From positions 140,681 to 204,680 of the forward strand of contig QNGE01000964.1 of the NCBI GenBank assembly GCA_008508345.1: a stretch of DNA of 64,000 nt, written 5' to 3'. Every line of letters starts with the position of its first letter. Position 1 is the stretch's first letter. The DNA comes from Paragonimus westermani (lineage: Eukaryota > Platyhelminthes > Trematoda > Plagiorchiida > Troglotrematidae). A program made the position numbers and the translations under genes. Below are positions 1-13,740 of this stretch, piece after piece. The notes beneath the pieces were generated by a model, which saw only the letters and a list, made by a program, of their open reading frames with translations, did no database searches and was not told the DNA's origin.

Positions 1-134
1 CGATAAAATCAGCTGCCAAATTTGGATAAACAAACCATTTTGGTTCCCAATATTATGGAAATGGCGGTGGAAAAAGTATGATTTTATGCGATACCCAAGA
101 TGATGTACAATGCTTCAGTTATTTCTCTCTCCAG

Positions 135-415
135 AAGTTAGTCCACAGGATGAGTACTTAACCAAGCGAAGGAAAACCAGACTCTATGAGGTGTGCAGAA
201 TCTTCGTAGAATGGCTGAAAGTGGATGAAACAAAAGAAACTCAACTTTCTCCATCAGCTGACCAAAATACTAAATACACTTCAACCGAAACAAACGATTC
301 ATTCTGTTTAACAGCTATGGTCATTATGCAGATGACCATAAGTCAAAACAAAGTTTGTTTTGAGAATCATTCAGAAAACTGTTTTCTAGACCAGGCCACT
401 GTCTTACTGTGCTGA
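135..415 (+). CDS. Possible exon of an unrecognised gene
   Basis: A pyrimidine-rich tract ending in CAG (121-134) is a good splice acceptor. The frame entered there stays open to a TGA at 413-415. The first 35 or so residues look like real protein: charged, with the stretch TKRRKTRLYEVCRIFVEWLK predicting a basic amphipathic helix. The later part, rich in S, T, N and C, is less convincing, so the true exon may end earlier at one of several GT dinucleotides after about position 225, for example in AAA|GTGGAT. I cannot name a family. No upstream exon is visible because the window starts here. The frame could still be chance, since about 100 open codons is not rare at this base composition. Confidence 0.25.
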
Positions 416-1614
416 ACTGAAGATTCAAGATTCGTAGACGCCTACATCCCATTCCTGTTTAAGTGGAACGTTTCATTAGTGTGAGTGCACATGCATAGAA
501 CTCATGTAGTCTTTACTTCTTGACCATTTGAAAGACTGAGTACATTTCGTGGTTCTAGAGAGCAGTGATTCCTTCATACTATTTTTTTCGGGTTCCTACA
601 AAATCAAATCTGTATGAACAGAGTTTCAGTATATTCTCACTACGCTCGTGTACGCGGTGAACTGTTACCAAGGTTGCTTTATACGGAATATCGAGGGATA
701 AACTTTAGTAACAATGTGACACGGTTGTTCCATGTTACTGACGTTTTGTTCACGATCCACTGTCTACTGAGTCATTTCTGGCGCTTAACTTGCCTCTCCA
801 TGCTTTTTATCACTTGCGTCCCCACCATTGGATGTATTGTTCAACAGCTATTTTCATGGTTTGTTTACGGAGGACTTTGTACCTTTTGTTACATCCCTAA
901 AACTTCCATGTCGGCGCAGTGACATTGCCCGTAAGCAATTCGTTAACGCCATTGTTTTTCATTTAACAAAGTGCGAACATTTTGTTTAGCGGAAATCCCA
1001 TCTGACACAACGTAGCCCTTTTATTTGGATATCTTGAAAGTTACTTCAACATCATCCACTAGATTTTAGTGGGAGCATTTATTTGCACTCAGCCGGTCTA
1101 ACTATTCTTCCCCTTTCTTTTTTCATTAAACTTGAATTTTACATAAACCAAATTCCACAGTTTCGAGTGAACCAGAAAACCAAATCAGTTGGTTATTTTC
1201 ACGGTCATTATTGACTGCCATCGCTTTCCCTATCTTATCCTTGAGTTTCATGAGTATAATGGTTATTTTGTGTCCGAAGTACACAGTTGATTGTCTTCCG
1301 CTGTTAAACATGCGAAAAAGTACAAATTAATGATCACTTCTCTGTACGTAAAAGCGCACCGTTGACTTGACTTGATTTCCTCAAATCGTTGTATAATCCA
1401 CTGCCTTTTGCTACTCATATGTGGAGTTTACCTACATCTTCCAGATTCACCACTTGGATAGTGTCACTCTAACAGGTAATTGACACTCTCACAAACGTGA
1501 CTAGCTTATTCAAGACTGTCGTTTAAATATTACAGCTTAGATACCAGCAACTACGCTGCTGGCTTGAGTGAATTTTCTCTGAGTGAATGAACTATGCAGA
1601 AAACAGCCAACCCG
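416..1614. other. Non-coding stretch, nothing recognised
   Basis: Open frames here, the longest about 100 codons at 614-922 (+), have no splice context or recognisable motif. I see no repeat, RNA gene or element end. Confidence 0.5.
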
Positions 1615-2212
1615 CTAATCGGCGCTAGTAGTGGAAAGCACTGAATTTGAATTCAGTGCATGCTGGAACAATCGTGATAATGAAACTGCAACATAGACCT
1701 TCTCGAAGCTAACCTGTGCAAACCTTTTGAGACGGTGAGCTACCATCGATCGTAGAATACTTAGTTCTGCTCTGATATATTTTCTCTGTAAGGAACTTCT
1801 CACCCCGTATTGATTTTGTTCAGGTCCTACCGGTTCAGATAACCCACAGGCAACTATTGTTCTATTGAGCATCTGCCATAAAACTGTCTCATACCAGAAC
1901 TCACGCGAATTTGCATAGCATTTCGGATTTTGACTCCAAAGAGGCGGAAAGTTTGTTTGCAACGGTAACGTTAAGGTCAGCCGGGAACGTCTTGTGTAAC
2001 GCCCAACAAACACCAGGAAGGGAGCACGGACTAAATTTGAACTGTGTAACACAGCCTGCTGCTGCCTTGCTCGCACCGTTCCAATTTCCGTTTGTATAAG
2101 TCGTGTGTAAGGCATAGTGGACCTTTGGCTCATGATTTTTCATATTGTTTCCTTCCACAGGACTGTTGCTAGAGCCTCTACTTGGGAAGAACGCTGTCTC
2201 TATTGTCTCCAC
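1615..2212 (-). other. GC-richer block with overlapping minus-strand open frames
   Basis: Two minus-strand frames overlap here: 172 codons ending at 1615 and 103 codons ending at 1901. A 62-codon plus-strand frame lies inside them. By eye the block is close to half G+C while the flanks are nearer 40 percent, which alone lengthens open frames. The 172-codon product is basic and contains SILRSMVAHRLKRFAQVSF, a plausible amphipathic helix, and ends ALNSNSVLSTTSAD. I recognise no domain, signal peptide or membrane segment. Openness in several frames at once suggests a compositionally distinct repeat or old retroposon rather than a gene. An exon is the alternative. Confidence 0.3.
1638..1659. repeat. 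Inverted repeat, 10-bp arms, 2-bp centre
   Basis: GCACTGAATT and AATTCAGTGC face each other with TG between them, giving a 22-bp near-perfect palindrome. It lies at the 3' end of the minus-strand open block at 1615-2212. No function can be assigned. Confidence 0.6.
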
Positions 2213-4943
2213 GTGGTCCCAAACTTAGTTCGCAAGTTTTACGTGCATCACATTGGAAACAGTCAGCTTCTTTGTTAAGTTTAAACCTAAGAACTTTGAC
2301 TGATGTCCCATGGTTATGGAGATATTAGCACACAACCACTGTTCCATGTTAGTTCATTGTACTTTCAATCCTATAGTCCATTCACCACAAACCTGATCAA
2401 GTTTCGGCGAAGCTGAGTTCTTATGAGGCAGAAGGCTCTCCGTGTGTTCTTCGAAATCCCCTGGCTCTTCTCGATGTGGCTTGATCATGTAGAATGCAAA
2501 GTGGTTGTGTGCCAACGCATGGAATGTGGCCTAATGAGTTGCGAAAGAAAATTTCATAAATGGACAAGAAATTACGATTGACAACCTTTGGTTCACCTTG
2601 AGTTCCCAAGCATTTTTGACCGGCTAGTTGGGCTCTAGATAACGCGAGTCATTTGTAGCATTGTGGTAAGAGAGCTACAGGTAAATGTCAGATAACCTCC
2701 CCCTGTACGTCACTGGACACATACAAGCTAGTCCATAATTCTGCAATAAAAATGCCGTGCAGTTGATGTTTTATGACTCTACTCCTAGGATAATATCACG
2801 AACCAAGTGGCCTTTTTCGGAACAAGTTCAAATAGTTTATCATTAATTACTATTATGATCCGTTGGCGAAAAGACTACAACCCATACGTCTACAAGTCAC
2901 TAGCTCTTAATCACAGTGAACGTTGAAATTACCAGCCAGTTTACTGCGAGAACCTTCATAGTCATCGAAGTATATCAGACGATTGTCCATTATAGGACTT
3001 TCGAGTGAGTTTCCGCAGGCTCTTCTACACCTACATTTGGTCCCTTCGATGCTTATCAGAAGTCAGGTGAACGGTGGTATTGACCTTGAAGCATTTTAAA
3101 CAGCCTTTTCTTTTGAAAACATCCTGTAGAATGGTCAACTAGACAGGCTTTTGTTCAATACATTATTAGCACTCGGATATCGATATCAGGTAGTCACTTA
3201 CGGAACTTCATTCTATGCAAGCTAAGGATCTGAAAGAGTATAACGACTCACAGATGGGAATGAACTGATAGAGTTATTGGAACTGAGTGGTAACGTAGAA
3301 CGTATATATTGTTCGGTCTACTTCTAGCTACAGTGCAGAACTATCCTGCTACTGGACACAATTATTCACTGACCAGAACGCACTGACATCAATGCATAAC
3401 AGCTCAGTAGCATTTGATTCTCGGATCAAAAAACATTAAAGAGCGCTTGCTAGTTTGTCTGGAGAGGATATTTAAGATTACCCAAAGCACCGTGTTTCCT
3501 GGATTTCACTTATGAAAACGGAAAACAGCGAAAGTTGTAGGATGTATACTTTTATATTTATTTCACCAGCCACATACAACAACCAACAATAGCATGTACG
3601 TCCCGAATGCTCAGGACACTGACAGTTAGAGCGCGTGGAATTAGCAACAGCTAGCCGATGTGATGGGATGTCGGTAGAGAGGATAATCTAGCTTTTTACG
3701 TACAACACTAGTCGACGTTGTTCGCCCAGCACCTACCATACACCTTAGTCTCTGCAGCTGGGAATGAAGGTTGCATCCATCACACTTCAGTTCAGAGAGG
3801 ATTAGATCACTGAGGCATGTGAACAGGGTGCATCCACTGTGAAGCACACATATACCGTAGCCGGTTCTAACCTTCTGTTATCAACCAGGGTAGTTAGGCA
3901 GGAAAACGCCAGACGTGACGAAACTAATTAATCCGTCTCACATGTCTATCACTGAAAGTCATTTCGGTAGAACTGCTCAATGCCTGTTTCATAAAATGAA
4001 CGAACGTCTGAATTAGCTTGTCTTGAGAAAGAATTATTAAGTGGGCAATCAGGTGAGAAATCCGGAGCATTTTAGGGAAGGGTCAAAATAACGGCCCAGT
4101 CAGTTCGTTCAGTGGGTTGTTATGGGAAATAATCCCCAAAATATTTACCATAAGCGAAGTCCTGTGAAAGGCACATAGCTAACCTATGCTGTACGAGAAA
4201 CAGATTTGCGCCATCCAACTCTTATGGCGACGGTTAATCGTCCTCAACTGTCTAATTTCAGCTAATATTGCCATTCGCCTGTAATACACACTTTGTCTGT
4301 TTTCAGTATGTGACTGATCAGAAAAACCAAAATAATATCATCCCACGACGTTTACTTTCTTGCTGTTTTCATTATTTCGATATCAACCAAAATCTCGTGT
4401 GTTGAACGCGCAACCACTCTATCTATTAACTGCCCGAACACTCCGGTGTGCATATCACTCTGACGGATGCGCATAGCGGAATGATGGTCATTTTCCGGAA
4501 ATCGCAAACAAGCGCTAACTACAATGTTCCCGAAAGAAAAAGGCTACTCTACCTGATTTTCCAGTAAAGGATGATAGCTTAGTAGGTGTGATGACAGAGT
4601 GATAAGGTAGACAGTTTGATGTTGTTTACCAGTTGTACTTGATAGGTTACATTATTATTGTGCAAAACAAATAGGTAAGAACACGCTTTGGATAGTTCAG
4701 TCGGAAGGTGATTTCATTGATGGTTGAAGATGGCTTATTCATTACGGTCTAGAAAGAAATTATAATTTGAGCTGAGTTCAAGTGGCAATGTGATTACTTC
4801 ATCAATTAAATTTAAGTATGCTAAAATTGGAGGAAACGAAACGATAATGCTTTGACAGTTCTAACTCAATTTTTTTCAGATTACGCGAATTAAAATAACA
4901 TAGTTCTTAGCAATGTGTTCTGTTAGAGTCGATCTCTGATTCC
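2213..4943. other. Non-coding stretch, nothing firm
   Basis: Only short chance-length open frames. A box-A-like string TAGCTTAGTAGG occurs near 4577-4588 (+) but has no convincing box B downstream, so I do not call a tRNA or SINE there. Confidence 0.5.
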
Positions 4944-4965
4944 CTGCAATCGAATTCGATTGCAG
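4944..4965. repeat. Perfect 22-bp palindrome
   Basis: The half-site CTGCAATCGAA is followed directly by its exact reverse complement, centred on an EcoRI-like GAATTC. It stands alone in non-coding sequence, with no flanking repeat that I can see. Confidence 0.75.
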
Positions 4966-6892
4966 AAACTCGAAATGTTTAACCGCAAAAAGAGCGTCTG
5001 GGTTATGAAACTTCCTCAACATTGTAGTGTCGACCAACCACCACTACAAACAGAATAACCGACGCAATCTCTGAGTACTTTGTCTTATCGCCCATTTATT
5101 ATTTAGATGATCTTTTCCCCAGGTCATTACAGTAGCAAACATTCAGAACGTGTTACACTCACCATTTTTAAAGGACAATGTAGTGTCCAACTTTCAGCTA
5201 CTGTACAAATGTGGCAGGTATACGGAGTATCATGCTATCGAACAAAATGCAAAATGTAGCAGAACAGCGAAAGAAAAACTTTCCAGCTCCGCTACATACT
5301 GGCTGTACACAAGGAACCTGTTCATCCTGAAAAGTGACTCTCATCCGTGTCTAGTAATTCATTCCTGTGGACATTGAATTATTTACGTGATCAATTTACA
5401 GTAGGATGAATGCCACAGTGAAAACGTTTTCGTGAATAACATATGAGTAGATTAGGATTCTCACTGATACAATATGAATACCAGTTTTGACGGAAAACTT
5501 CTGCACAATCGCCGGGTACTCATTCAGTGAGGATGCATCCCACAAATAATAACTTATGCTCAAAGATAAATTGCCTTTGGGTGCCGCATTACAGCCTGTC
5601 AAATTATGCACAGAAAAATGGAAATTTTAGTTTGTGGGTTGTGCTTCAACTCGATTAAAGCTACCTTTTTGTAAGTCACTGGTGCACATTCATGCTTTTA
5701 GCTAAACTCGTTCACTCCCTCTTGTAATAAGTCAGTATATTTCCACTTTGACGGCGAGTGACTGGTGATCACCAGCGAGTGTTCATAATATTTCATATGC
5801 ATGGTGTATGAGAACACGTGGTTAAATTGGTAGCTTGTCATTCCTTTTTGCAGCAAGTTGTCACCAGTGTTTATTCATTAATGCAAATTAAGTTAACGTT
5901 GACATTAATAGCCTCATGTGGACAAGCAATGCCAAGCCGCACACGCACAATAAGCGGAGACTAAAAGTTTTTGATCTCTCCAGCTATGTTAAGAGCTATT
6001 GGGTTAGTTCACGAATGAAACCAGGAAAAGAAACAATATCAATGACTGATCTATTTTACCTTCATATAACAGCCCTGTTAAGCAGCTGCAGTGACAAGTG
6101 GAAACTTACTCTGCTAGTTGTGTTGAACTGCGATCAAAGTTATCTTACTCATAAGTAGTATTGGAGATTTGTTAGACTAGAGGTGACTCTATTGCGGAAA
6201 ATCGAAAATCCAGTTAGATTCGAAATAGCATGCCCGAATACAGCAACTTCTCTATAGGGTCAATTATTAGACCACGGTGGAAGCTCAAAAATATCATATT
6301 GGGACTCACCTATCAACCCAACGTACTGCGTCATCAGGAATCCACTAACCGATTCAACTGATCATTTACCCAAGCTAACTTTATCCAGAGGTTCACGCTA
6401 GTTCGGATTCAGCCGAACTCCAAACTTGTCGCAAATGAGTCTCCTAGGAATTGGACTAGGTCCAATGCAATTTGAAATCACAAAATCCGCTCCTGTTACT
6501 CTAGAGTTACCTATAGTTTCTTTATATTTGCTTAACCCGGTTAGTTTACTTTTAGTGACGAAATTATGTGGTCGGCTTCTGAAAAATTCAAAGTGCTCGG
6601 TAACTCAAACAAGTGTTTGAAAGTGTCTTCACAATGTTTGCGATAGGATGAATGAATCAACTTCGTAGAAACAGCAACACCGGTAATTATTGACTACAAA
6701 CTGCGAACTCGACTCTATTATTGACAAGTGATTTACATCAGTCATAATGAAACCTAATCTGCATGAAACCTATGTAAGGGAGTATTACCGGCATAAACTT
6801 CCGAAAGCGGGTGCATGTTGCAGCAAACACACTGACGACTGGTCTCGTTGAACATATGGAAAGAATCAGCATAATTGTGTCAGAGTGAATTG
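4966..6892. other. Non-coding stretch, nothing recognised
   Basis: Short open frames at 5150-5377, 5916-6158 and 6426-6620 (+) and 5396-5611 (-) show no motif or splice context and are at chance length. Confidence 0.5.
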
Positions 6893-7075
6893 GTCATATT
6901 TCGTTACAGGCAAAGAGCCCAAGATCATAATTGAACGTTTATTAATCAGTTGTAAGATATCCGCACCAAATGTAGTACGAATGAAGTTGAATAGTTTGGG
7001 CGTCGTGTTTAACATGTTATTGATATACAGATNGTCATATTTCGTTACAGGCAAAGAGCCCAAGATCATAATTGA
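6893..7075. repeat. 42-bp direct repeat flanking a single N (probable join artefact)
   Basis: Positions 6893-6934 and 7034-7075 are identical over 42 bases, and the second copy begins directly after the lone N at 7033. A repeat copy starting exactly at an N is what results when a scaffolder or gap filler joins two contig ends without collapsing their overlap. A true tandem duplication with a 141-bp period is the alternative, but the sequence diverges immediately after both copies. Confidence 0.85.
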
Positions 7076-10000
7076 GCATTTTTGTGTGTCTCCTATTCAG
7101 CCTACCATGGAGCTACAATTTGTCGGTAAAATAAAACCACAGCTGAATTACTACATACCACGGCGCTTGCCGTGATTGGGCATACCGTTTCTGTCGTTGA
7201 TTTGAATTCAGCCGAAGCCTAAACATTTCACAGTTTTCTCACCTAGGAAATATTTTGCATTTATCTATATTCGACGTGAGTCGACACGTTCAAAAGGTAC
7301 CGTGGGATGATATACCATGATCTCTGACAGAAATCAAAGGGCAGTTTGTGTTCACAAAAACTTAGGATAGGCTTCCCATTTATAATCGCCTAGTCACCCC
7401 GACATACTGCATATAATCATAGTCCTTCTGGCACTTAGCTGCATATCGCTAAAAACAGAGTCCCCTTCGAAGCATTGAACTGTTGCAAACAGTTGCTAAT
7501 CCGATCATTTAGGGTTTGTTCCAGCATGAAAAAAGTTTTTCAAAAAGCCATCTGTTTAAACCACAGTGTGATAAAAACATGTGCAAACTTTGTCTTCTCT
7601 ATTCGTTGTTGCTCTGCACTCGGCGCATTACCCACTCAAGCGGCTGAAGATGTAACAAATATGTGCCTAGTTCTGGGGTTAAGTGTTTAAGAAAGCTCAC
7701 CTTAAAATCACAACTAGTATAATGTTGAGCGAGACCAAAACTACCCTCCTCATTCGTGTTGCAGCAAGGCTGGGACCAGGCATATACGCCTCCACTTTCT
7801 TTCACAGTCTTTGGAAAGTTACTGCCTTTAAAAAAGCGGCGCCATGGCCGATTCCACAACAAGGTGGTTTTACAGTTTAATGCTTCGACATCAGACATTC
7901 AGCTTCAACTGATTCGAGTTCTTAAGTGACGTCAAAGTCACTGTGGGCTTCTGTGGTACTGAATTTGAGTTGCACAAAAGTGGAAATGAAACTAGACAGC
8001 TAACTTACACTATACTGGCACAAAGACTACAGACATACTCTCACATCATAATGATCCTGGAACAAAATTGGCATCACTGGCGATGTTAAACATAGAGCCA
8101 ACATTTGCTACCCAACAGTTTTTTTATTCATTTTGGAGGCTTCATTATTTTACTAAAAACATCAATTTATCGACTCACGAGTAGTACCCTATTCAAGCTG
8201 TTATTCATTAAAGTCTCCTTTAGCACATTTTGTAAGTACAGCGGAAATCTCTTGGGGTTCTCTGGCTTCCTGGCTGATTCACGTTTCATTACTGATGTTC
8301 TTGTGATATTTAGCTTGCACATTCTCCTGCATAAGAAAACCTAATACTTGCGTTACTGGGTTCTGTGAAAGTGCCATTCGTGCTTCGCCTTTATGATCAC
8401 AGTTACTTTATATGCACCACCACATATGCTTCTTAGATCACAGTTATGTTGTACTTGTGTTCCGTCAGTTTTTATGCATGATCCCAGAGTCAGATTCGAA
8501 CACAATGCGCCAACCGGGTAATTTAAATTTGGACTAATTCTCAGCAGCCTGCTGCCCAAATGTGCCGTTTTAGTTAACCTTACTCTGCGCCCCTCACCAT
8601 CTCAAATGCATTAATTCTTTAGTCATCTGGCAAACCGTTTTCCTGAATAGCTGGCCTTCATGCGTTAAATCGACTGACGAATTATCCATCTTTTCTTGTG
8701 GCGACGGGTGTTGGGCTGGCAGGTAAACTAAAAACCACGTTTCCCAACTTCTTTTAACCATTAATGTAAACCATTATCGTGTGAGTGATTTTTCAGGTCA
8801 TGTCCTGTGATTAGAGATCATATGGCGCTTTTCTTCGACGGCTTCGGAACTCCTTAATTTTACAGTACTGACTTCGACAGTTCAATGTACATTGTGAGTT
8901 AACGTGCACTGCATCCGTTTATTGCTTTACGCTTTTGGTTAATGCACCGAAACGGGATCCATCGTGGTCACTGCTTCGAGTCCCTCCGTAAACTATGTCG
9001 TCATGCGGACGAGGTCCTGGTTGTTGCGTACACCACATTTACTAATCCAGGTTTCCCAGACTCATTGACTGAGATAAACGTAGTGAAGTATTTGCTTAAG
9101 CAGTGAAATCTGTTTGGAAGCAGGCACTGTTGGCACACCGGCGCACAACTGATTACACAGCTTTGCTGATATCCCGTACAAACTGGCGTTCCTAAAATGT
9201 GGGGCTCTTAGCTGTAGGCCTACTTTGTTCTGTATTTTGCCTCCTGAGCTCCGAATGCTGTGCTGCCATAAGTGTGGCAGGTTTGAAGAGTATGCTTACA
9301 CTTGAAGATGTCTCTTGGTTTGCAAGAGTTATGTTCCCTCAAAAAAGGTGTTTTCATCTCCCAGGCCCTCCACATTCTTTTGAACTGTACTGTTAACCCT
9401 CTGGAATAATATTACGGTATAGCAACCGTACGTTCAACAGCTTTCGTTAATGAATTCCTAGAGATGATCGGCTTGGGAGGGTGGAAAAGAAACGTATTCA
9501 CATCTTCCAAGCACAAGATGTGTTAGAACATCATTGTTTTACAATCATAGGAGTCAACCGGCGATCCTTCCTAGGGGCTCTTTTTCCGCTCTTCCCTACT
9601 TCAAAGGTTTATGGGCGGTATTCAAGTATGAGCTTCGCCTATATTTTTCTGATGTCTTAAAAACTCTTTGATTAATCCTTTTCCTGTCGACGAACAGTTG
9701 ATTTCTATGGATCTTCAAAGATGACTGGTTTTTACTATAGCACCTCTTTCTTCCCTCAGTGGTGAATCAATATTGATTCTGTCCACATCGCTTGCAACCT
9801 CAGGGCACGTTCCAGCAACCAGCAAGTTCAGGATCAATCGTTTATGCATCGTCCGTAAATATTTGACAAAATTTGAGAGAGAATCAATGTTATTTAGGAG
9901 TAATTTTGAAGAAATCTAAGATCGTCATGTAAGATGCATGCTTAAGGGTCCTTTTGTTCGCACTTTTCAATTAAATGCGCGAAATGGAGTGCACATTTTT

Positions 10001-13000
10001 GTTGACGAACCTCTGCTTGATTGAGGTGAGTAGCATCATTTATGACTGTGTTACTGAGACCCACCAAATGTTAGCCTTCCCTACATTTCACTTATGTAAG
10101 TCTCCTTCTATGCATCAGTAAAGTACATTTTTGTAGTCAATGCACATTTTTGTTGCCAACTAGACAGTGTGGCCATGACTAGTTCTGTGGGGCCCGCGTC
10201 ACCCGACATTTTTATGGCTTCCCTTGAGAAACAGGCACAAAACAGTGTCAGTTCAACACATCTGTACAGGGTATACCACGCTGACACATGGTGGTGGATC
10301 ACGTGACCAAACAGAAATCATGTGCACACATTTTTGGCCTGCATTCCGACGCCAGCAATGAAGTCACAAAGGCCAGTAGGGTACACTTTTTGGCTATCAG
10401 GCTCACAAGACGTGGAGATGGATCTCTCTCTCTCTGTCTAAAACAGACTGGCCAGTTACGTTGCTTTTAATGCTTTGCATCGATCGTGGGTTCGTGCGAC
10501 CACAATGCCATAAAGTTCGTGAAATCTGTTCGGATGAGCATACTTCTGAGTAGGTTGATTTTATTTAACAGACTGTTATCCAAAGTAAATATATATGTAT
10601 TTCGTTTTATCTACGAAATTTCTAGGCCACTCGACTCTTGAAGAGCCCTCAAAACCATACTACGAAAATCTGCATTTATATCCCTACCATACAGATGGGA
10701 CGATATAACGCTGTTCACGGAACAAAAAAATGGAAACAGCGCTAGATCGTGCTCATACTCACGCGAAGCTCATTGTGTCGCACCGAACAATTTGCCTCCC
10801 ATCATCTTCGAGAACGGATATGATGCCCACAACTTCCAAATCAAACACTATTTACGAATTCATCTGTGCCTGTGGTTGCAACCCGTTGGTCGCACAATGA
10901 GGATAGTCCACGTTTGAATCTCAAAGCATTTTCCTAAGTGGCTTCAGATTGCCAAAAGCGGGACAGCAAAGAATGCAATTATAAAGCGTTTACATGAATC
11001 TGGTTTTCGAGTAAATCCTGTTAAGACATTCCTTGTTTTGTTTCACACAACGGACCAGCATGTCTCAGTTTTTTCCAAAGCGTTTGCAATAACCATAGGA
11101 AACCACTGTTATGTGATCAAAATCAGGTGGCTGTGGATCTTTTTGCTGTTCTGACAGTACGCCACATAGTTTGAACAGCCTCTCTTTTACCATTTTTTAA
11201 TCGTGTTTCTTGTTTTCATCTTATCCGTTCATCCACATCTGTATCTATAACCATTTCAGACTAACCGATTGTACGATGAATGAGCACTCTGGAACGTTTG
11301 CCTGTAGGCTCTCACACATACAACTGTTTGTACGTCATTTCGCACATGTAATTGAAAGAACTAACGAAATGGTGCTTAAGCGTACATTTTACATGGTGAT
11401 TGATGCGTTTATCAAAAGTTGACTAACTCTTTCTCACCAGTCAACCCGACAGTTTTTTTCACTAGTTTGAACACAGAGTATACGATATCGTTAGAGTCTA
11501 CGATGAGGCGAACTCGGAAACCAATGCGACAGCTAAATTTGGCATTCACTTCAATTAAGACAGCAACTCAGCTTCAATCAGTATTTGTTTCTCTGAAAGC
11601 AGCTGGAGATAGCCGTGGTCTGGCTTTACTGCAAAACAACAATATTCTCTCTGTCAGCTGAATGCACCACTCCCAGAAGCTCGTTCCATTCACCCTACAC
11701 TACTCAACCGAAACATCACAGCCTCTGTGCTAACTTGACAGTGTATCCTGTTCCCCATGAGTGGGTTTTTAATTTGAACCCTTGTCTTAATAGTCGTACA
11801 GTTTACTGAATTTCTCGTTGCAGACACAAAATGGTCAGTGAATCAAACAGTTGGCTTAGTGACTATCACGGAAATGAATACAGCTGTTTCGATCTTTCTG
11901 AGTTCTATCACCACCGCACATGCCGAGGACTCGAAACACCCTAGTGGATGCAGTGCCAGATTGTTCTGGTGCCAAGGAATGTTGTACCAAACGTATATCC
12001 ACTGGATCACAGTGTCATGATCAGTATAAAAGTCATAGGAACTGGTTCCCTTAGTTTTGTTCCCTTAAAATTCCACCAATTTTTTCTAACCGTTTCAGTG
12101 TCATGGTGGATGTGCGTTAGTATACAGGCTGATCATAAGTGACCGATCTACTTCACCTTATTCGAGAAAAATGCGCAACCTTGAAGGGAAGGTGCCATCG
12201 AGTTTTCAGACCGGCGATGACAGTAGAAGTGGGCAACCAGCAGATTGCCGATATTGTCGTCTTCATAAATTGGTCGTTCCGTATGTGCTCTTTCAAGGCT
12301 ATTGTCAACACCATTTTCAATAGAACTGTGCCGATTAGGTTGTTACCTTTGGTACCATCATATTGCGTGCAGACAGATTTACTCCGTCGCCTGATGTGTA
12401 GTCTCGTCATCGCTTCAGAGAAGCGCCCACAGAGTGGCCAGCTTTTCTTACTTGGTTTTCACTCCGAATCTTGATTTGCTACAAAAATCCTGGACACATT
12501 CACCTTTCCATGACAGAAGGTTACTCGGTGGCAATGATCTTGCGATATAGTTCTCAACTCATTCTATTCTTTGTTGTTTGTAACACTTCTTATTATTCAG
12601 TGTCGACACTTTTCGAAATCCGCAATGAACGAATAGCTGTGCATTAGTTATAGACCTTTGAAACGTGGCTTTTGAGTGACCAGGAGCTAAGTCCCGCCCA
12701 GTAGCCTGTCATTGGTTAGATAGATCGAGAACTACTACAATTTATATCAGAAATGGATAACTCCTTCATTTGATCGCTTTTTCTTATACTAGATGCCATA
12801 ATTCATTCTGCATCCGTAAACCACAATTTAACTTCCCCCAATTTTCCTACTGCTAATGCAACCCAAACGTCGCTTCGTTCGACATGTCAGTTGCACCTTT
12901 GTGGGTCTTTTTAAATAACAAAATATTCATATATTTTATCTACTGTTAAAATGGATCTGGTTGCAATCGGATCGTTTTCGTTTTGTTGGCCAGTGATCGC

Positions 13001-13740
13001 GTTCACATACGCACAAAAACAACACGACGCATAAAAACAGAGCTACAAATCTAACAAAGAAGGCGATGAGATGCTTTATATTAGATAACCTTATGAAGTC
13101 GAGACAGTGGATTCTTGGTTCGTCCTGTAATTCTGAGTTTTATTAATTATGTATTGTAATAAAAAAGTAATTCAGGACGAAAGTTCTGTTTTCTCTTCAC
13201 TCAACCAAACAAAACAGACTGATGTAGTTACAAGTTAGCAAACAGTTAACTGTTCAGTCGTGCGATTGTCCTGAGGTCCGTTTTTGTAACAGCGCCCAAA
13301 CGTCATCGTATTCTGACAGGGATTATAAAGAAGCTTTGAACATTGACACATTAGTCACCACTCCCTCAGTGAAACTTTCTGTTGAAAACTTGACGATATA
13401 TTCTAGTGAACATCCTCTGTCAGCATCAACCTGCTTAACAGATTGCTGTTCATCGTGAATTGCTTTGTGAGTGTGTACCCTTCTTAGTGCGCTTCACATC
13501 CCTTTGAAGAATCTTGGCACTGTCTAATTTGATTGCACAAAAAATAAAGCTACCTTCGTACTGTTCTGCCAGTCTCTAGTAGGATGAAATCAACCAAAAG
13601 TAAGGACGAACCGTTACATTCATCTTTAGTGTTTAATTTAATAATGTTACGTGATCTGGTCAATGGAATCAAGATATAAACGGAGTAATTATCACAGTTG
13701 TTTACAGCCGTCAAGTTTCGACAGAACTTTGTGGAAACTT
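7076..13740. other. Long non-coding stretch
   Basis: No gene could be supported. The longest open frames are a 99-codon minus frame at 7599-7898 and a 111-codon plus frame at 12139-12474. Neither has a recognisable motif or splice sites that I trust. A box-B-like string GTTCGAATC occurs on the minus strand near 8495, next to a weak box-A-like TTGGCGCA, too poorly spaced to call. There is a short (CT)n run near 10422-10435. Confidence 0.5.

Noticed and set aside
4577..4625. Box-A-like TAGCTTAGTAGG as a possible tRNA or SINE
   Set aside because: No acceptable box B within 30-60 bases and no fold.
8480..8540. Minus-strand GTTCGAATC as a possible tRNA T-loop
   Set aside because: The only box-A-like string overlaps too closely for a tRNA, and no cloverleaf forms.
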